A stretch of 64,000 nt of DNA from Streptomyces sp. ALI-76-A (GCF_030287445.1 NZ_JASVWB010000002.1:2728001-2792000), one strand, 5' to 3'; counted from the stretch's first letter, positions 1-10,714 are shown. Translations and numbers: made by a program. Notes: a model not told the origin generated them from the letters alone.

Positions 1-78
1 CCTGCGCAGGGCGTCCGCGAGGGCGAGCGCTGGCTCGATGTGGCCGGCGGTCCCCCCGCCGGCGAGTACGACATGCAC
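1..78 (-). CDS. murG: MurG, lipid II-forming GlcNAc transferase (N-terminal fragment, runs off the window)
   Basis: Only the first 26 codons are present. They begin with GTG at 78 and read VHVVLAGGGTAGHIEPALAL and onward, with the glycine-rich GGTAGHI loop that opens every MurG. MurG transfers GlcNAc from UDP-GlcNAc to lipid I on the inner face of the membrane, giving lipid II. The start lies 6 bp beyond the ftsW stop, so it is the last visible member of the same operon. Identity is firm from motif plus position; the rest of the gene lies outside the window. Confidence 0.93.
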   Translation of the reverse strand, partial: MHVVLAGGGTAGHIEPALALADALRR

Positions 79-84
79 CGAAAT

Positions 85-1440
85 TCACCGCTCTCCGGAC
101 GAACGCGCCGCCGAGGCACGCCGTCTCATCGTGTTCCATCTCCGAGACCCCCGCACAGGGCCTCCCGCCCGCTTTCTACCAAAGCGGGGTTGCCGCAGAG
201 AAAGCGCCATCCGCGCAGCGGGATCCTCACGCGCGAAGGCGATCAGCAACCCGATGGCGAACATGGTCGGCAGCAGGGCGGAGCCCCCGTAGGAGAACAG
301 CGGGAGGGGGACGCCGGCGATCGGCAGCAGACCGAGCACCGCACCGATGTTGATCACCGCCTGAGCGATGATCCAGGTGGTCACACCTCCCGCGGCATAC
401 CTCACGAAGGGGTCCTCCGTGCGTCCGGCCACGCGGATACCCGCATAGCCTAGGGCCGCGAAGAGGGCGAGCACCGACAGCGTGCCCGCGAGGCCCAGTT
501 CCTCACCGGTCACGGCGAAGATGAAGTCTGTGTGGGCTTCCGGCAGTTGGCCCCATTTTTCCACGCTCGCCCCGAGCCCGGAACCGAAGAGCCCGCCGGA
601 GGCGAGGGCGTAGATGCCGTGCACGGCCTGCCAGCAGTCGGCCACGCCGGACTTGGGCTCGGTGGCGCCGATGCACTGGAGGCGGGCCATGCGGTTGGGG
701 CTGGTCCGGATGAGGATCACGCCGAGGGTGGCCGCGATCGACAGCACCCCGACGAACAGCCGGGTCGGCGCCCCCACCAGCCACAGCAGGCCGAACAGGA
801 TCGCCGTCAGGATGATCGCCGTGCCCATGTCGCCGCCGAGCATGATCAGCCCGAGCAGCATGAAGGCGACCGGCACGAGCGGCACGAGCATGTGCTTCCA
901 CTGGGTCAGCAGCTTCTTGTCCTGCTTGCGGGCCAGCAGGTCGGCGCCCCACAGGACCAGCGCCAGCTTGCCGAACTCGCTGGGCTGGATCTGGAAGGAG
1001 CCGCCGAGCGAGATCCAGTTCTGGTTGCCGTTGACCGACATCCCTATCCCCGGCACCTGTACCAGGACCATCAGGAACACCGCGCCCGCCAGGATCGGAT
1101 AGGCCAGCGCCCGGTGCAGCTTCACCGGCATCCGGGAGGCGGCCAGCAGCAGCACCCCGCCGATGACGGCCGCGAGGAGCTGCTTGCGGAAGAAGTAGGA
1201 GCCCGGCAGCGACATCTGCAACGCCGTGATCTGAGAGGCCGAGTAGACCATGACCAGACCGAGCACGGTGATCAGCGAAGCGCCGCCGAGGATCAGGTAG
1301 TAGGCGGTCAGCGGCCGGTCCCAGGCGCGGCGGGCGCGCGTGTACAGGCGCAGGAACGGGTTCTCGCGCGGTGCGCGAGGAGTCGCGGGGCGCCGGACCG
1401 CCCGCTGCACGGGCGGCCGCCCGGTACGGCTACCGGGCAT
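85..1440 (-). CDS. ftsW: FtsW, SEDS-family septal peptidoglycan polymerase
   Basis: A 451-residue polytopic protein of the SEDS (RodA/FtsW/SpoVE) family. A basic cytoplasmic N-terminus (about residues 1-40) is followed by roughly ten hydrophobic segments; the conserved stretch with WISLGG and QPSEFGKLAL near the middle and the C-terminal PLPLFSYGGSALL motif are typical. SEDS proteins polymerise lipid II together with a cognate class B penicillin-binding protein, here most likely the FtsI encoded upstream in the operon. It sits between murD and murG as in other actinobacterial clusters. The ATG at 1440 gives the usual length; 91 bp separate it from the murD stop. The FtsW rather than RodA call rests on this cluster position. 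Confidence 0.94.
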   Translation of the reverse strand: MPGSRTGRPPVQRAVRRPATPRAPRENPFLRLYTRARRAWDRPLTAYYLILGGASLITVLGLVMVYSASQITALQMSLPGSYFFRKQLLAAVIGGVLLLAASRMPVKLHRALAYPILAGAVFLMVLVQVPGIGMSVNGNQNWISLGGSFQIQPSEFGKLALVLWGADLLARKQDKKLLTQWKHMLVPLVPVAFMLLGLIMLGGDMGTAIILTAILFGLLWLVGAPTRLFVGVLSIAATLGVILIRTSPNRMARLQCIGATEPKSGVADCWQAVHGIYALASGGLFGSGLGASVEKWGQLPEAHTDFIFAVTGEELGLAGTLSVLALFAALGYAGIRVAGRTEDPFVRYAAGGVTTWIIAQAVINIGAVLGLLPIAGVPLPLFSYGGSALLPTMFAIGLLIAFAREDPAARMALSLRQPRFGRKRAGGPVRGSRRWNTMRRRASAARSSGER

Positions 1441-1531
1441 CGGCGTCTCCCGCCCGGTCGAGCCCGGGCCACATCCGAGTCACGCGTCCCTCCAAGGGTC
1501 CCGATGCACCCGCCGTGGCCGAGGCCCGCCG

Positions 1532-2941
1532 TCAGGTGCCCGTGCCGAGTTCGCGAACCGCGTCCGCGAACGCGTCACCGCGCTTGTTGTAGTTGGCGAA
1601 CATGTCCATGGAGGCACAGGCCGGGGCCAGCAGTACAGTGTCGCCCTCGGACGCGAGCCGCCGTGCCTCCCGGACTGCCTGGAGCATCGCCCCAGTGTCG
1701 GTCCGGTCGAGGTCGACGACGGGTACTTCCGGGGCGTGTCGCGCGAGGGCTTCCCGGATCAGGGCGCGGTCCGCGCCGATCAGGACGGCCCCGCGCAGCC
1801 GCTTCGCCGACCTGACGACCAGTTCGTCGAAGGTCGCGCCCTTCGCCAGACCGCCCGCGATCCACACGATCGACTCGTACGCCGCCAACGAGGCCTCGGC
1901 CGCGTGGGTGTTGGTGGCCTTGGAGTCGTCGACGTAGGCGACCCCGTCCACGTCGGCGACGTGCGCGATGCGGTGGGCGTCCGGGGTGAAGGCCCGCAGG
2001 CCGTCCCGGACGGCCGTCGCGGGCACCCCGTAGGCGCGGGCGAGGGCCGCCGCCGCAAGGGCGTTGGCGATGTTGTGCGGGGCCGGCGGGCGGACGTCGG
2101 AGACCTCCGCCAGTTCCTGGGCGTTCTTCTGCCGGTCGGCCACGAAGGCGCGGTCGACCAGGATGCCCTCCACCACGCCGAGTTGGGACGGTCCGGGGGT
2201 GCCCAGGGTGAAGCCGACGGCCCGGCAGCCCTCCTCGACGTCGGCCGCGCGCACCAGGTCCTCGGTGGCCTTGTCGGCGACGTTGTAGACGCAGGCGACC
2301 TGATTGCCCTCGTAGACGCGGCCCTTGTCGGCGGCGTACGCCTCCATGGAGCCGTGCCAGTCGAGGTGGTCGGGTGCCAGGTTCAGGACGGCGGCGGAGT
2401 GGGCGCGCAGGGAGGGCGCCCAGTGCAGCTGATAGCTCGACAGCTCCACGGCCAGGACGTCGTACGGCTCGTCGCCGAGCACCGCGTCCAGCAGTGAGAC
2501 GCCGATGTTGCCGACGGCCGCGGTGCGCAGGCCCGCCGCCCTGAGGATGGAGGCGAGCATCTGCACGGTGGTGGTCTTGCCGTTGGTGCCCGTGACGGCC
2601 AGCCAGGGGGCCGCGTCGGGGCCGCGCAGGCGCCAGGCCAGCTCGACGTCGCCCCAGACGGGGACGCCTGCCTGGTCGGCGGCGGTGAACAGCGGCTTGT
2701 CCGGCTTCCAGCCGGGCGCGGTGACGACGAGTTCGGTGCCCTCCGGCAGGGTGGCGCCGTCGCCGAGGCGCACCGTGACGCCGAGGGCCTCCAGTTCGGC
2801 GGCCTGGGCACGGGCCCGTTCGTCGTCGCCGTCGTTGACGACCGTGACGACGGCGCCACGGGCGTGCAGCACCTTGGCCGCCGGGACCCCGGAGACGCCG
2901 AGTCCGGCGACGGTGACGCGCCTGCCCTGCCAGTCGGTCAC
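1532..2941 (-). CDS. murD: MurD, UDP-MurNAc-L-alanine:D-glutamate ligase
   Basis: A 469-residue Mur ligase that adds D-Glu to UDP-MurNAc-L-Ala using ATP. A Rossmann-like N-terminal domain (VAGLGVSG, residues 11-18) precedes the central ATPase domain with P-loop GTNGKTTT at about 118-125, and a C-terminal domain with DDSKATN. The start is a GTG at 2941 whose first four bases overlap the mraY stop (GTGA), the usual translational coupling. An open frame continues upstream to 3274, but that stretch lies inside mraY and reads as Arg-rich shadow, so the longer start is rejected. Length agrees with the family. Confidence 0.95.
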   Translation of the reverse strand: MTDWQGRRVTVAGLGVSGVPAAKVLHARGAVVTVVNDGDDERARAQAAELEALGVTVRLGDGATLPEGTELVVTAPGWKPDKPLFTAADQAGVPVWGDVELAWRLRGPDAAPWLAVTGTNGKTTTVQMLASILRAAGLRTAAVGNIGVSLLDAVLGDEPYDVLAVELSSYQLHWAPSLRAHSAAVLNLAPDHLDWHGSMEAYAADKGRVYEGNQVACVYNVADKATEDLVRAADVEEGCRAVGFTLGTPGPSQLGVVEGILVDRAFVADRQKNAQELAEVSDVRPPAPHNIANALAAAALARAYGVPATAVRDGLRAFTPDAHRIAHVADVDGVAYVDDSKATNTHAAEASLAAYESIVWIAGGLAKGATFDELVVRSAKRLRGAVLIGADRALIREALARHAPEVPVVDLDRTDTGAMLQAVREARRLASEGDTVLLAPACASMDMFANYNKRGDAFADAVRELGTGT

Positions 2942-4032
2942 TTCTCCGCCGCCCATCCCGCGTAGAAGAGGCCCAGCCCGACGATCACACAGATGCCCTG
3001 GATGATCCAGAAGCGGACCACGACAAGGACCTCGGACCACCCCTTGAGTTCGAAGTGGTGCTGGAGCGGTGCCATGCGGAAGACGCGCTTGCCGGTCATC
3101 CGGAAGGAACCGACCTGGATGACGACCGACATGGTGATGAGCACGAACAGGCCGCCCAGCAGCGCGAGCAGCAGCTCGGTGCGGGAGCAGATCGCGAGGC
3201 CGGCGAGCACACCGCCGAGCGCGAGCGAACCGGTGTCGCCCATGAAGATCTTGGCGGGCGAGGTGTTCCACCACAGGAAGCCGAGGCAGGCGCCCATCAG
3301 CGCGGAGGCGACGACGGCGAGGTCGAGCGGGTCACGCACCTCGTAGCAGGCGCCCGGATTGGTCAGGGTCTCGCCGTTGGCACAGGACTCCTGGAACTGC
3401 CAGACGCCGATGAAGGTGTAGGCGCCGAAGACGAGGACGGAGGCGCCGGTGGCGAGGCCGTCCAGACCGTCGGTCAGGTTCACGCCGTTCGACATCGCGA
3501 GGATCATGAACAGCGCCCAGACGACGAACAGCACCGGGCCGATCGACCAGCCGAAGTCCGTGATGAAGGACAGCTTGGTGGAGGCCGGCGTCTGCCCGCG
3601 GGAGTCGGCGAACTGCAGGGAGAGCACCGCGAAGGTGATGCCGACGATCAGCTGGCCGGCCATCTTCGCCTTGGCCCGCAGGCCGAGCGAACGCCGTTTG
3701 ACGATCTTGATGTAGTCGTCGAGGAAGCCGACCAGGCCCATGCCGACCATCAGGCCCAGCACCAGCAGACCCGAGAAGGTGGGCGTGGCCGAGACGTCCT
3801 CGGTGGTCCAGGTGGTGATCAGCTTGGACAGGAAGTACGCGGCGACCGTCGCGAAGATGAAGGCGATACCACCCATGGTCGGCGTACCGCGCTTGCTGCC
3901 GTGCGTGCGCGGGCCGTCGTCGCGGATGTACTGGCCGTAGCCCTTGCGGGCCAGAAGCTTGATCAGCAGCGGAGTGCCGACCAGGGTCAGGAAGAGGCCA
4001 ATGACTCCCGCGAACAGGATCTGCTTCATCAT
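2938..4032 (-). CDS. mraY: MraY, phospho-MurNAc-pentapeptide translocase
   Basis: A 364-residue integral membrane enzyme that transfers phospho-MurNAc-pentapeptide from its UDP carrier to undecaprenyl phosphate, forming lipid I. The sequence is strongly hydrophobic, with about ten membrane segments, and carries the expected acidic motifs: [10 protein letters not shown], the [15 protein letters not shown] loop, and the FLDDYIK motif near residue 105. The C-terminal [11 protein letters not shown] sequence is diagnostic of MraY rather than WecA. The ATG at 4032 overlaps the murF stop as ATGA; a second ATG directly follows, so one residue of ambiguity remains. Confidence 0.95.
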   Translation of the reverse strand: MMKQILFAGVIGLFLTLVGTPLLIKLLARKGYGQYIRDDGPRTHGSKRGTPTMGGIAFIFATVAAYFLSKLITTWTTEDVSATPTFSGLLVLGLMVGMGLVGFLDDYIKIVKRRSLGLRAKAKMAGQLIVGITFAVLSLQFADSRGQTPASTKLSFITDFGWSIGPVLFVVWALFMILAMSNGVNLTDGLDGLATGASVLVFGAYTFIGVWQFQESCANGETLTNPGACYEVRDPLDLAVVASALMGACLGFLWWNTSPAKIFMGDTGSLALGGVLAGLAICSRTELLLALLGGLFVLITMSVVIQVGSFRMTGKRVFRMAPLQHHFELKGWSEVLVVVRFWIIQGICVIVGLGLFYAGWAAEK

Positions 4033-5435
4033 CGGGCGGCAACCTCACCCTCGGCCCCGGTCTCGACGAGCGCCTGCGCCACGCTCTCGAGTCCGACCGA
4101 ACGGGACGCCTTCACGAGTACGACGTCTCCCGGGCGCAACTCGCTGCGCAACAGGTCGACCGCCGCCTGTGCGTCGGACACGTGCACCGACTCCTCACCC
4201 CACGAACCCTCGTTATATGCGCCCAGTTGGAGCCAGGACGCTTCCCTGCCCCCGACCGCGACGAGCTTGCTGACGTTGAGCCGGACGGCGAGCCGTCCGA
4301 CCGCGTCGTGCTCGGCGAGCGACTCGTCCCCGAGCTCGGCCATCTTGCCGAGCACCGCCCACGTACGGCGCCCCTTGCCCATGGCCGCGAGCGCGCGCAA
4401 AGCCGCTCGCATGGACTCGGGGTTCGCGTTGTAGGCGTCGTTGACGACCGTCACGCCGTCCGGGCGCTCGGTGACCTCCATACGCCAGCGGGAGAGGGAG
4501 CCCGCCTCGGAGAGCGCGGTGGCGATCTCTTCCGCGGACATGCCCAGCTCGTGGGCGACGGCGGCCGCGGCGAGCGCGTTCGACACGTGGTGCTCACCGT
4601 ACAGGCGCATGGTCACTTCGCTTGCACCGGAGGGTGTGTGAAGCAGGAAGGCGGGCTGTCCGCTGTCCGTGAGTCTCACGTTCTCGGCGCGTACGTCCGC
4701 TTCGCCGGACTCGCCGAAAAGGATCACCTTCGCCTTCGTTCGGGAGGCCATGGCCCGTACGAGGGGATCGTCCGCGTTGAGGACCGCGGTGCCGTCCTCC
4801 GGAAGGGCCTCCACCAGCTCGCCCTTGGCCTGCGCGATCTGGGCGCGGCCGCCGAACTCGCCGATGTGGGCGGTGCCGACGTTGAGGACGAGGCCGATCT
4901 TCGGGGGCGTCAGACCGGCGAGGTAGCGGATGTGGCCGATGCCGCGGGCGCCCATCTCCAGCACGAGGAACCTGGTCTCCTCGGTGGCGGACAGGGCGGT
5001 CAGCGGCAGCCCGATCTCGTTGTTGAGCGAGCCGGGCGTCCACACCGTCGGCGCCCTGCGCTGGAGGACCTGCGCGATCAGGTCCTTGGTGCTGGTCTTG
5101 CCCGCGGAGCCGGTCAGGGCGACCAGGGTCGCGCCGAGCCGTCGTACGACATGGCGGGCGAGGGCGCCGAGGGCCGTCTGGACGTCCTCGACGACGATGG
5201 CGGGCACGCCGACGGGCCGTGCGGCCAGGACGGCCACCGCGCCCGCCTGGACGACCGCCCGGGCGAAGTCGTGGCCGTCCACGCGCTCGCCGGCGAAGGC
5301 GACGAAGAGGGTGCCGGGCCCGGCCTCGCGGGAGTCCCGGACGACCGGTCCGGTGACCTGGACCGACGGATCCGGTATGTCGTGCGTCTGCCCGCCGACG
5401 ACTGAGGCGATCTCGGCGAGAGAGAGGGCGATCAC
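4029..5435 (-). CDS. murF: MurF, UDP-MurNAc-tripeptide:D-Ala-D-Ala ligase
   Basis: A 468-residue Mur ligase that adds the D-Ala-D-Ala dipeptide to the cytoplasmic UDP-MurNAc-tripeptide. The N-terminal substrate-binding domain contains [17 protein letters not shown]; the P-loop GSAGKTST lies at about 109-116; [11 protein letters not shown] marks the ATPase/C-terminal domain and is typical of MurF. The start is a GTG at 5435, only 4 bp past the murE stop; the end overlaps the mraY start by 4 bp, so all three should be translated in series. Nothing unusual in length or motifs. Confidence 0.95.
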   Translation of the reverse strand: MIALSLAEIASVVGGQTHDIPDPSVQVTGPVVRDSREAGPGTLFVAFAGERVDGHDFARAVVQAGAVAVLAARPVGVPAIVVEDVQTALGALARHVVRRLGATLVALTGSAGKTSTKDLIAQVLQRRAPTVWTPGSLNNEIGLPLTALSATEETRFLVLEMGARGIGHIRYLAGLTPPKIGLVLNVGTAHIGEFGGRAQIAQAKGELVEALPEDGTAVLNADDPLVRAMASRTKAKVILFGESGEADVRAENVRLTDSGQPAFLLHTPSGASEVTMRLYGEHHVSNALAAAAVAHELGMSAEEIATALSEAGSLSRWRMEVTERPDGVTVVNDAYNANPESMRAALRALAAMGKGRRTWAVLGKMAELGDESLAEHDAVGRLAVRLNVSKLVAVGGREASWLQLGAYNEGSWGEESVHVSDAQAAVDLLRSELRPGDVVLVKASRSVGLESVAQALVETGAEGEVAAR

Positions 5436-5439
5436 AAGT

Positions 5440-7095
5440 TCATCCCTGGGTCTTCTGGATAGCTTCGCGAAGCACCTGGCGGTCGTCGAAGGGACGGACC
5501 ACTCCGGCGATGTCCTGGCCCTGCTCGTGGCCCTTGCCCGCGACCAGCACGGTGTCGCCCGGCTGCGCGCGGGCCACGGCGGCGGCGATCGCGGCGGCCC
5601 GGTCCTCGAAGACCTGGACCTCGCCGCGCTCGTGCGCCGGTACGGACGCCGCGCCCTGGAGCATGGTCGCGAGGATCGCGAGGGGATCCTCGGAGCGGGG
5701 GTTGTCGGAGGTCAGGACGGCCGTGTCGGCGAGCCGGGCCACGGCGGCCCCCATCGGCATCCGCTTGGTCCTGTCCCGGTCGCCGCCGCAGCCGAGCACG
5801 ACGTGCAGGCTGCCCTCGGTGACCTTGCGCAGGGCGCGCAGGACCGATTCGACGGCGTCCGTCTTGTGGGCGTAGTCGACGACCGCGAGATACGGCTGTC
5901 CGGCGTCCACCCGCTCCAGGCGCCCGGGCACGCCCGGGACCGCGGCGATGCCGTCGGCCGCGGTCTGCGGGTCGAGACCGGCGGCGGCGAGGGCGACGAT
6001 CGCGGCGAGGGTGTTGGCCACGTTGAACGGCCCGGCGAGCGGCGACCTGGCCGTGATCCGCTCCCCCTTGGGACCGATCACGGTGAACGTCGAGTCCAGC
6101 GGACCGACTTGGACGTCCGTCGCCCGCCAGTCGGCGTCCGGGTGGCCCTCGGCGGAGAAGGTGACGACGGGGACGGTGGCTTCCTTGACCAGTCTGCGCC
6201 CGTACTCGTCGTCGTGGTTGACGACACCGAGCCGGCTGCGGCGCGGTGTGAACAGCTGGGCCTTGGCCTGGAAGTAGTCCTCCATGCCGGAGTGGAACTC
6301 CATGTGCTCCGGGCTGAGGTTGGTGAAGACACCGATGTCGAACACACAGCCGTCGACCCGCCCGAGGACGAGGGCGTGGCTGGAGACCTCCATGGCGACC
6401 GCCTCGACCCCGCGCTCGCGCATGACGGCGAACAGGGCCTGGAGGTCGGTGGCTTCGGGGGTGGTGCGTTCGGACTTGATGCGCTCGTCGCCGATACGGG
6501 TCTCCACCGTGCCGATCAGCCCGGTGGACCTCGCCGTCCGCAGGCCGCCCTCGACGAGATAGGCGGTGGTGGTCTTGCCGGAGGTGCCGGTGATGCCGAT
6601 CTGGAGCAGCTCGGGGCCCGGGTGGCCGTAGATGGTGGCCGCCAGTTCGCCCATCTCCGCGCGCGGGTCGTCGACGACCAGGACCGGGAGGCCGGTCGCC
6701 GCGGCGCGCTCGGCGCCGGTCGGGTCGGTCAGCACGGCGACCGCCCCGAGGCCCGTGGCCTGGGTGACGAAGTCGGCGCCGTGCAGGCGGGCGCCCGGGA
6801 GGGCGGCGTACAGGTCACCGGGGCGGACGGCGCGCGAGTCGTGGGTGATGCCCGTGATCTCGGCGGCGCTCCGCGGTGCGGTGAGACCCAGCTGATCGGC
6901 GAGTTCCGCGAGGGGTGTGGCGGAGACCTGGACCGGCCTGGGCGGCCCCGGATATGTCACGGGTGCGCCCTTCTGGGTGGTTTGGGACTGATCAGCGTGT
7001 GGCACGGCGGTGAGCGTACCGGGCCCACCCGCCTGGGAGCGAAGTGAGGGGCTGGGCGTTCCCTGGTTCCCGGGATCGGGGCTGGTCGTTGTCAC
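5440..7095 (-). CDS. murE: MurE, UDP-MurNAc-dipeptide:diaminopimelate ligase
   Basis: A 551-residue Mur ligase. After a Pro/Ser/Thr-rich N-terminal extension of about 50 residues, longer than in most bacteria, comes the MurE core: THDSRAVRPGDLYAALPG, the P-loop GTSGKTTT at about 170-177, and DNPRSEDP near residue 460. The DNPR signature reads diaminopimelate rather than lysine; streptomycetes are known to use the LL isomer, which the sequence alone cannot show. Start is GTG at 7095 with AGGAA about 9 nt upstream; a shorter start after the low-complexity extension (such as the GTG codon of VTYPGP) cannot be ruled out. A 49-bp gap separates it from ftsI. Confidence 0.94.
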   Translation of the reverse strand: MTTTSPDPGNQGTPSPSLRSQAGGPGTLTAVPHADQSQTTQKGAPVTYPGPPRPVQVSATPLAELADQLGLTAPRSAAEITGITHDSRAVRPGDLYAALPGARLHGADFVTQATGLGAVAVLTDPTGAERAAATGLPVLVVDDPRAEMGELAATIYGHPGPELLQIGITGTSGKTTTAYLVEGGLRTARSTGLIGTVETRIGDERIKSERTTPEATDLQALFAVMRERGVEAVAMEVSSHALVLGRVDGCVFDIGVFTNLSPEHMEFHSGMEDYFQAKAQLFTPRRSRLGVVNHDDEYGRRLVKEATVPVVTFSAEGHPDADWRATDVQVGPLDSTFTVIGPKGERITARSPLAGPFNVANTLAAIVALAAAGLDPQTAADGIAAVPGVPGRLERVDAGQPYLAVVDYAHKTDAVESVLRALRKVTEGSLHVVLGCGGDRDRTKRMPMGAAVARLADTAVLTSDNPRSEDPLAILATMLQGAASVPAHERGEVQVFEDRAAAIAAAVARAQPGDTVLVAGKGHEQGQDIAGVVRPFDDRQVLREAIQKTQG

Positions 7096-7144
7096 GAGGT
7101 GGTTCCTGGGTGCTCGGTGCTGATCGGGGCGGGGTCCCTGCTGG

Positions 7145-9133
7145 TCAGGGTTTGTAGGTGACCGGGAGGCTGGCGGGCTTGGTGCCGGTGGGCGGGACCT
7201 GGAGGGTCTTCAGGGCGAACTCCATGACCTCCTTGTGGACGGGACCGCAGATCTGGCCGCCGAAGTAGCTGCCCTCGGTGGCGTTCTGGATGGCGCAGTA
7301 GACAGTGATCCGGGGCTTGTCGGCGGGCGCGAAGCCGGCGAACGAGGAGGTGTAGCCCTGGTACTTGCCGGTGGCCGGATCCACGCGGTTGGCCGTACCC
7401 GTCTTGCCCGCGACCCGGTAGCCGGGGATGCGTGCCTTGGTGCCGGTGCCCTCCTCGTCGTCCACCACGGACTCCAGCATCCGGGCGAGGGTCTTGGCCG
7501 TCTTCGCGCTGATGACCCTTGTCTCCTTGGGCTTCGCGGCGGGGGTGAAGCGTCCGTCGGGGCCCTTGGTGCCGCGCACGAGCGTGGGTTCGACGCGTAC
7601 GCCGCCGTTGGCGATGGTCGAGTAGACGGAGGCCGCCTGCATCGCGTTGAGGGACACGCCCTGGCCGAAAGGGATCGTGTACTGCTGCGAGGTCGACCAG
7701 TCGCCGGGCGCCGCGAGGATGCCCTTCGTCTCGCCGGGGAAGCCGAGCCCGGTGTAGCCGCCGATGCCGAACTTGCGCAGGTACGAGTGGAGGACCTGGT
7801 TGGCCCGGTCCTGGGTCCTGCCGAGCTGGCCGGTCGCCAGGATCGTGCCGATGTTGCTGGACTTGGCGAGCACGCCGTTGAGCGTGAGGTACCAGGTCGG
7901 GTGGTCGATGTCGTCCTTGAACAGCCGGTCGCCGCGGTGCAGCCGGTTGGGCACCACGACGTGGGTGGCCGGGGTGGCCACGTTCTCCTCCAGTACGGCG
8001 GCCATCGACATGACCTTGGCGGTGGAGCCGGGCTCGAAGGCGTCCTGGAGGGCCGCGTTGCCCATGTTCACCGAGCTGGCCTTGGACAGGTCGTTCGGGT
8101 CGAAGCCGGGCGAGTTGGCCATGGCGAGGATCTGGCCGGTCCGCGTGTCCTGCACGATCACGTAGCCGCGGTCCGCCCGGGACTTCTTGACCTGCTCGGC
8201 GATGGCGTTCTGCGCGGCCCACTGGATGTCGCGGTCGATGGTGAGCTCGACATCGCTGCCGGGCACGGCGGGGGTCTCGGTGGACCCCACGGTGGGCACC
8301 TGCCGGCCGCCGGCCTGGGCGTACCGGATCTTGCCGTCCTTGCCGGCCAGCAGACCGTTCAGCTGCTGCTCGACCCCGCCGGCGCCCTTGCCCTCGGCGT
8401 CGACCCAGCCCAGTATCCCGGCGGCGAGATCGCCGTTCGGGTACACGCGCTTGGTGGTGGGCACGGCGAGGACGCCTGCGAGGGCGTTGACCGTGTCCGG
8501 GTCGGTCTCGGCCTTGGTGGCCAGCGCGGTCTTGAGGTCCTTGATCTGCTTCCAGACCTGCGGGGTCTGGCGGTGGGCGAGCACGACGTAGCGCAGGTTC
8601 CGGTCGGCGGGCCTGAGCTTCCCGACGATCGTGTCCTGGTCCTCGCCGAGGATGGGCGCGAGGAGGGCGGCCGCCTGCTCGGGTCCGTCGTCGACCTTCA
8701 GCTCCTCGCGGGTGAACAGCGTGGGATCGGCGGTGATGGTGTACGCGTCCACGCTGGTGGCCAGGGCCACGCCGGCCCGGTCGGTGATCCCGCCGCGCTC
8801 GGCGGCCAGGGTGTAGCCGACATACCGGTTCCGCTCGGCCTTGGCGGCGTACGTGCTCGCGTCGACGGCCTGCACCTGGAGCAGCCGGACGACGAAGGCG
8901 ATCAGGACCAGGGTCAGCGTCACGCCGACCATGCGCAGCCGGGGGCGGGGGCTGCCCAGCCGCAGGGCGCTGGGGGCCGGGGGGCGGCCCGGGGCCGGGC
9001 GGCGGGCCGGACTGCGGGCCGGACGGGCACCGGGACCCGGGCTCCGCCGGCCCTCGGGGCGGGCGGAGCGCTCGGGGCGTGCGGGCCGGGGCACGCGGCG
9101 GCGCGGCGGTTCCCTGTCGGACACTTCCGTCAC
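7145..9133 (-). CDS. ftsI: FtsI, class B penicillin-binding protein (septal transpeptidase)
   Basis: A 662-residue class B PBP. An unusually Pro/Arg-rich cytoplasmic tail of about 65 residues precedes one membrane anchor (about 67-86). The dimerisation/pedestal region begins with ERGGITDRAG, and the transpeptidase domain shows all three active-site motifs: STAK at 370-373 (nucleophile Ser370), SSN at 425-427 and KTGT at 577-580. It cross-links septal peptidoglycan and is expected to partner FtsW. The start is a GTG at 9133 sharing GTGA with the ftsL stop, so the two are translationally coupled. The tail resembles the disordered N-termini of other actinobacterial FtsI proteins. Confidence 0.94.
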   Translation of the reverse strand: MTEVSDREPPRRRVPRPARPERSARPEGRRSPGPGARPARSPARRPAPGRPPAPSALRLGSPRPRLRMVGVTLTLVLIAFVVRLLQVQAVDASTYAAKAERNRYVGYTLAAERGGITDRAGVALATSVDAYTITADPTLFTREELKVDDGPEQAAALLAPILGEDQDTIVGKLRPADRNLRYVVLAHRQTPQVWKQIKDLKTALATKAETDPDTVNALAGVLAVPTTKRVYPNGDLAAGILGWVDAEGKGAGGVEQQLNGLLAGKDGKIRYAQAGGRQVPTVGSTETPAVPGSDVELTIDRDIQWAAQNAIAEQVKKSRADRGYVIVQDTRTGQILAMANSPGFDPNDLSKASSVNMGNAALQDAFEPGSTAKVMSMAAVLEENVATPATHVVVPNRLHRGDRLFKDDIDHPTWYLTLNGVLAKSSNIGTILATGQLGRTQDRANQVLHSYLRKFGIGGYTGLGFPGETKGILAAPGDWSTSQQYTIPFGQGVSLNAMQAASVYSTIANGGVRVEPTLVRGTKGPDGRFTPAAKPKETRVISAKTAKTLARMLESVVDDEEGTGTKARIPGYRVAGKTGTANRVDPATGKYQGYTSSFAGFAPADKPRITVYCAIQNATEGSYFGGQICGPVHKEVMEFALKTLQVPPTGTKPASLPVTYKP

Positions 9134-9702
9134 CTGCCGAAGGTCGTGGTGGTGGTGGAGGGCTGAGGAGCGGACGGGGCGGGGGCGGACGAGGTGGGCA
9201 CGGGCGGGGCGGGCACGGCGGCCGGTGCGGTGGGGGTCGGGGTCGGGCTGGGCACCGTGGGCGGGCCGGCTCCGTCGACCATCGCCTCGGGGGCGAGGAC
9301 CAGCGGGTGGTGCGCGGAGGCCGGCTCCAGGCCGCTCGCCGGTGAGGGGACACCCCTGACGGTGCCGTCCGGGCCGAGGAAGGCCGGGTCGCCGCCGGGC
9401 ACCATGCCCAGCTCGCGGGCGCGGCGCTGGAGGGCTTCGGGGGCCGAGTAGGCGTCGATGTCCCGCTGGAGCGCCTGTTCCTCGTCGGTGAGACTCTTGG
9501 TCTCCTGCTGGAGGTCGTCCAGCTTGAACGAGCCCTCGCTGAGCGCGGAGTTCAGCACCAGGAGGCCGATCAGTCCGCCACCGAGAAGCAGGACGACCAG
9601 CAGGACGAACGGGGTACGGGCCGCGTGGGCCGGGCCCGTCGCGGTGGGGAAGAGCCGCGCCAGCCGGGCCGCCCGCCCCCTCAGCTGAGGTTTCCTGCTC
9701 AC
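9130..9702 (-). CDS. ftsL: FtsL-like septum protein (small bitopic division protein)
   Basis: A 190-residue bitopic membrane protein: basic N-terminus, one strong membrane span (about residues 32-54, VLLVVLLLGGGLIGLLVL type), then a short coiled-coil-like stretch (LDDLQQETKSLTDEEQALQRDIDAY), the LRRARELGMVPGG motif common in actinobacterial FtsL/septum-formation-initiator-like proteins, and a Pro/Thr/Ser-rich periplasmic tail. The family name is weakly conserved in sequence; the call leans on topology and on position between rsmH and ftsI. The GTG at 9702 is preceded by GGGGGAGGA at good spacing; an open frame further upstream overlaps rsmH and is not used. Confidence 0.85.
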   Translation of the reverse strand: MSRKPQLRGRAARLARLFPTATGPAHAARTPFVLLVVLLLGGGLIGLLVLNSALSEGSFKLDDLQQETKSLTDEEQALQRDIDAYSAPEALQRRARELGMVPGGDPAFLGPDGTVRGVPSPASGLEPASAHHPLVLAPEAMVDGAGPPTVPSPTPTPTAPAAVPAPPVPTSSAPAPSAPQPSTTTTTFGR

Positions 9703-9757
9703 TCGCTCCTCCCCCGCGTCCGCGTTGCCGACCTGGCCGCCCGCCCCTTGGCCTGCC

Positions 9758-10714
9758 TCACCCGACGTCCTCCCTGATGCGCTCGGCCCCGCGCAGTCGC
9801 GCCGGGGCCGCCCGCCGGTTCTCGGCGACCTCTTCCTCGGTGGGAAGTTCGGCACCGCGCGTGAGCAGCTTGAGCCGCGGCTGGTACCGCTCGGGCACGA
9901 CGGGCAGGCCGGGCGGGGCGGTGGTGGCGGCACCGGCCGCGAAGACCTGCTTGACCAGCCGGTCCTCCAGCGAGTGGTAGGACAGGACGGCGATCCGTCC
10001 GCCGACGTCGAGCGCCTTCACCGCGGCCGGGATCGCCCGCTCCAGGACGGACAGCTCGCCGTTGACCTCGATGCGCAGGGCCTGGAAGGTGCGCTTGGCC
10101 GGATTGCCGCCGGTGCGCTTGGCGGCCTGCGGCAGGGAGTCGCGGATCAGCTCCACGAGCCGGGCGCTGTTGCTGAACGGCTCCTTCTCGCGCTCGCGCA
10201 CGACCGCGGACACGATCCGCTTGGCCTGCTTCTCCTCGCCGTACGCGCGCAGGATCCGGACGAGTTCGCCCGGCGGATAGGTGTTGAGGACCTCGGCGGC
10301 GCTCATGCCGGTCGACTGGTCCATCCGCATGTCGAGCGGGGCGTCCTGGGCGTAGGCGAAGCCGCGGTCGGCCTCGTCGAGCTGCATGGAGGAGACGCCG
10401 AGGTCGAAGAGCACGCCTTGGACGCGCCGGATGCCGAGCCGTTCCAGGACCTCGGGCAGCTCGTCGTACACGGCGTGGACGAGGGTCGCGCGCTCCCCGT
10501 GGGGCGCGAGGCGCTCACCGGACAGGCGCAGGGCCTCCTTGTCGCGGTCGAGGGCGACGAGCCGCGCCTCGGGGAACCGCGCCAGCAGGGCCTCGCTGTG
10601 ACCGCCGAGGCCGAGCGTGCAGTCGACCACCACCGCTCCCGGCCGCTCCAGAGCGGGCGCCAGCAGGTCCAGGCACCGCTGGAGCATCACCGGAACGTGT
10701 CGACTCTGGCTCAA
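9758..10714 (-). CDS. rsmH: RsmH (MraW), 16S rRNA m4C1402 methyltransferase
   Basis: A 318-residue SAM-dependent methyltransferase that N4-methylates C1402 of 16S rRNA. The start reads [15 protein letters not shown], followed by the SAM motif [14 protein letters not shown] at about 29-42, [11 protein letters not shown], and the [20 protein letters not shown] signature that is specific to the RsmH family; the C-terminal [11 protein letters not shown] motif is also present. The frame opens with a TTG codon at 10714, with GAGAGGG at suitable distance upstream, and no ATG or GTG fits the conserved N-terminus. It is the first gene of the cell-wall cluster; I found no mraZ in front of it. Confidence 0.95.
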   Translation of the reverse strand: MSQSRHVPVMLQRCLDLLAPALERPGAVVVDCTLGLGGHSEALLARFPEARLVALDRDKEALRLSGERLAPHGERATLVHAVYDELPEVLERLGIRRVQGVLFDLGVSSMQLDEADRGFAYAQDAPLDMRMDQSTGMSAAEVLNTYPPGELVRILRAYGEEKQAKRIVSAVVREREKEPFSNSARLVELIRDSLPQAAKRTGGNPAKRTFQALRIEVNGELSVLERAIPAAVKALDVGGRIAVLSYHSLEDRLVKQVFAAGAATTAPPGLPVVPERYQPRLKLLTRGAELPTEEEVAENRRAAPARLRGAERIREDVG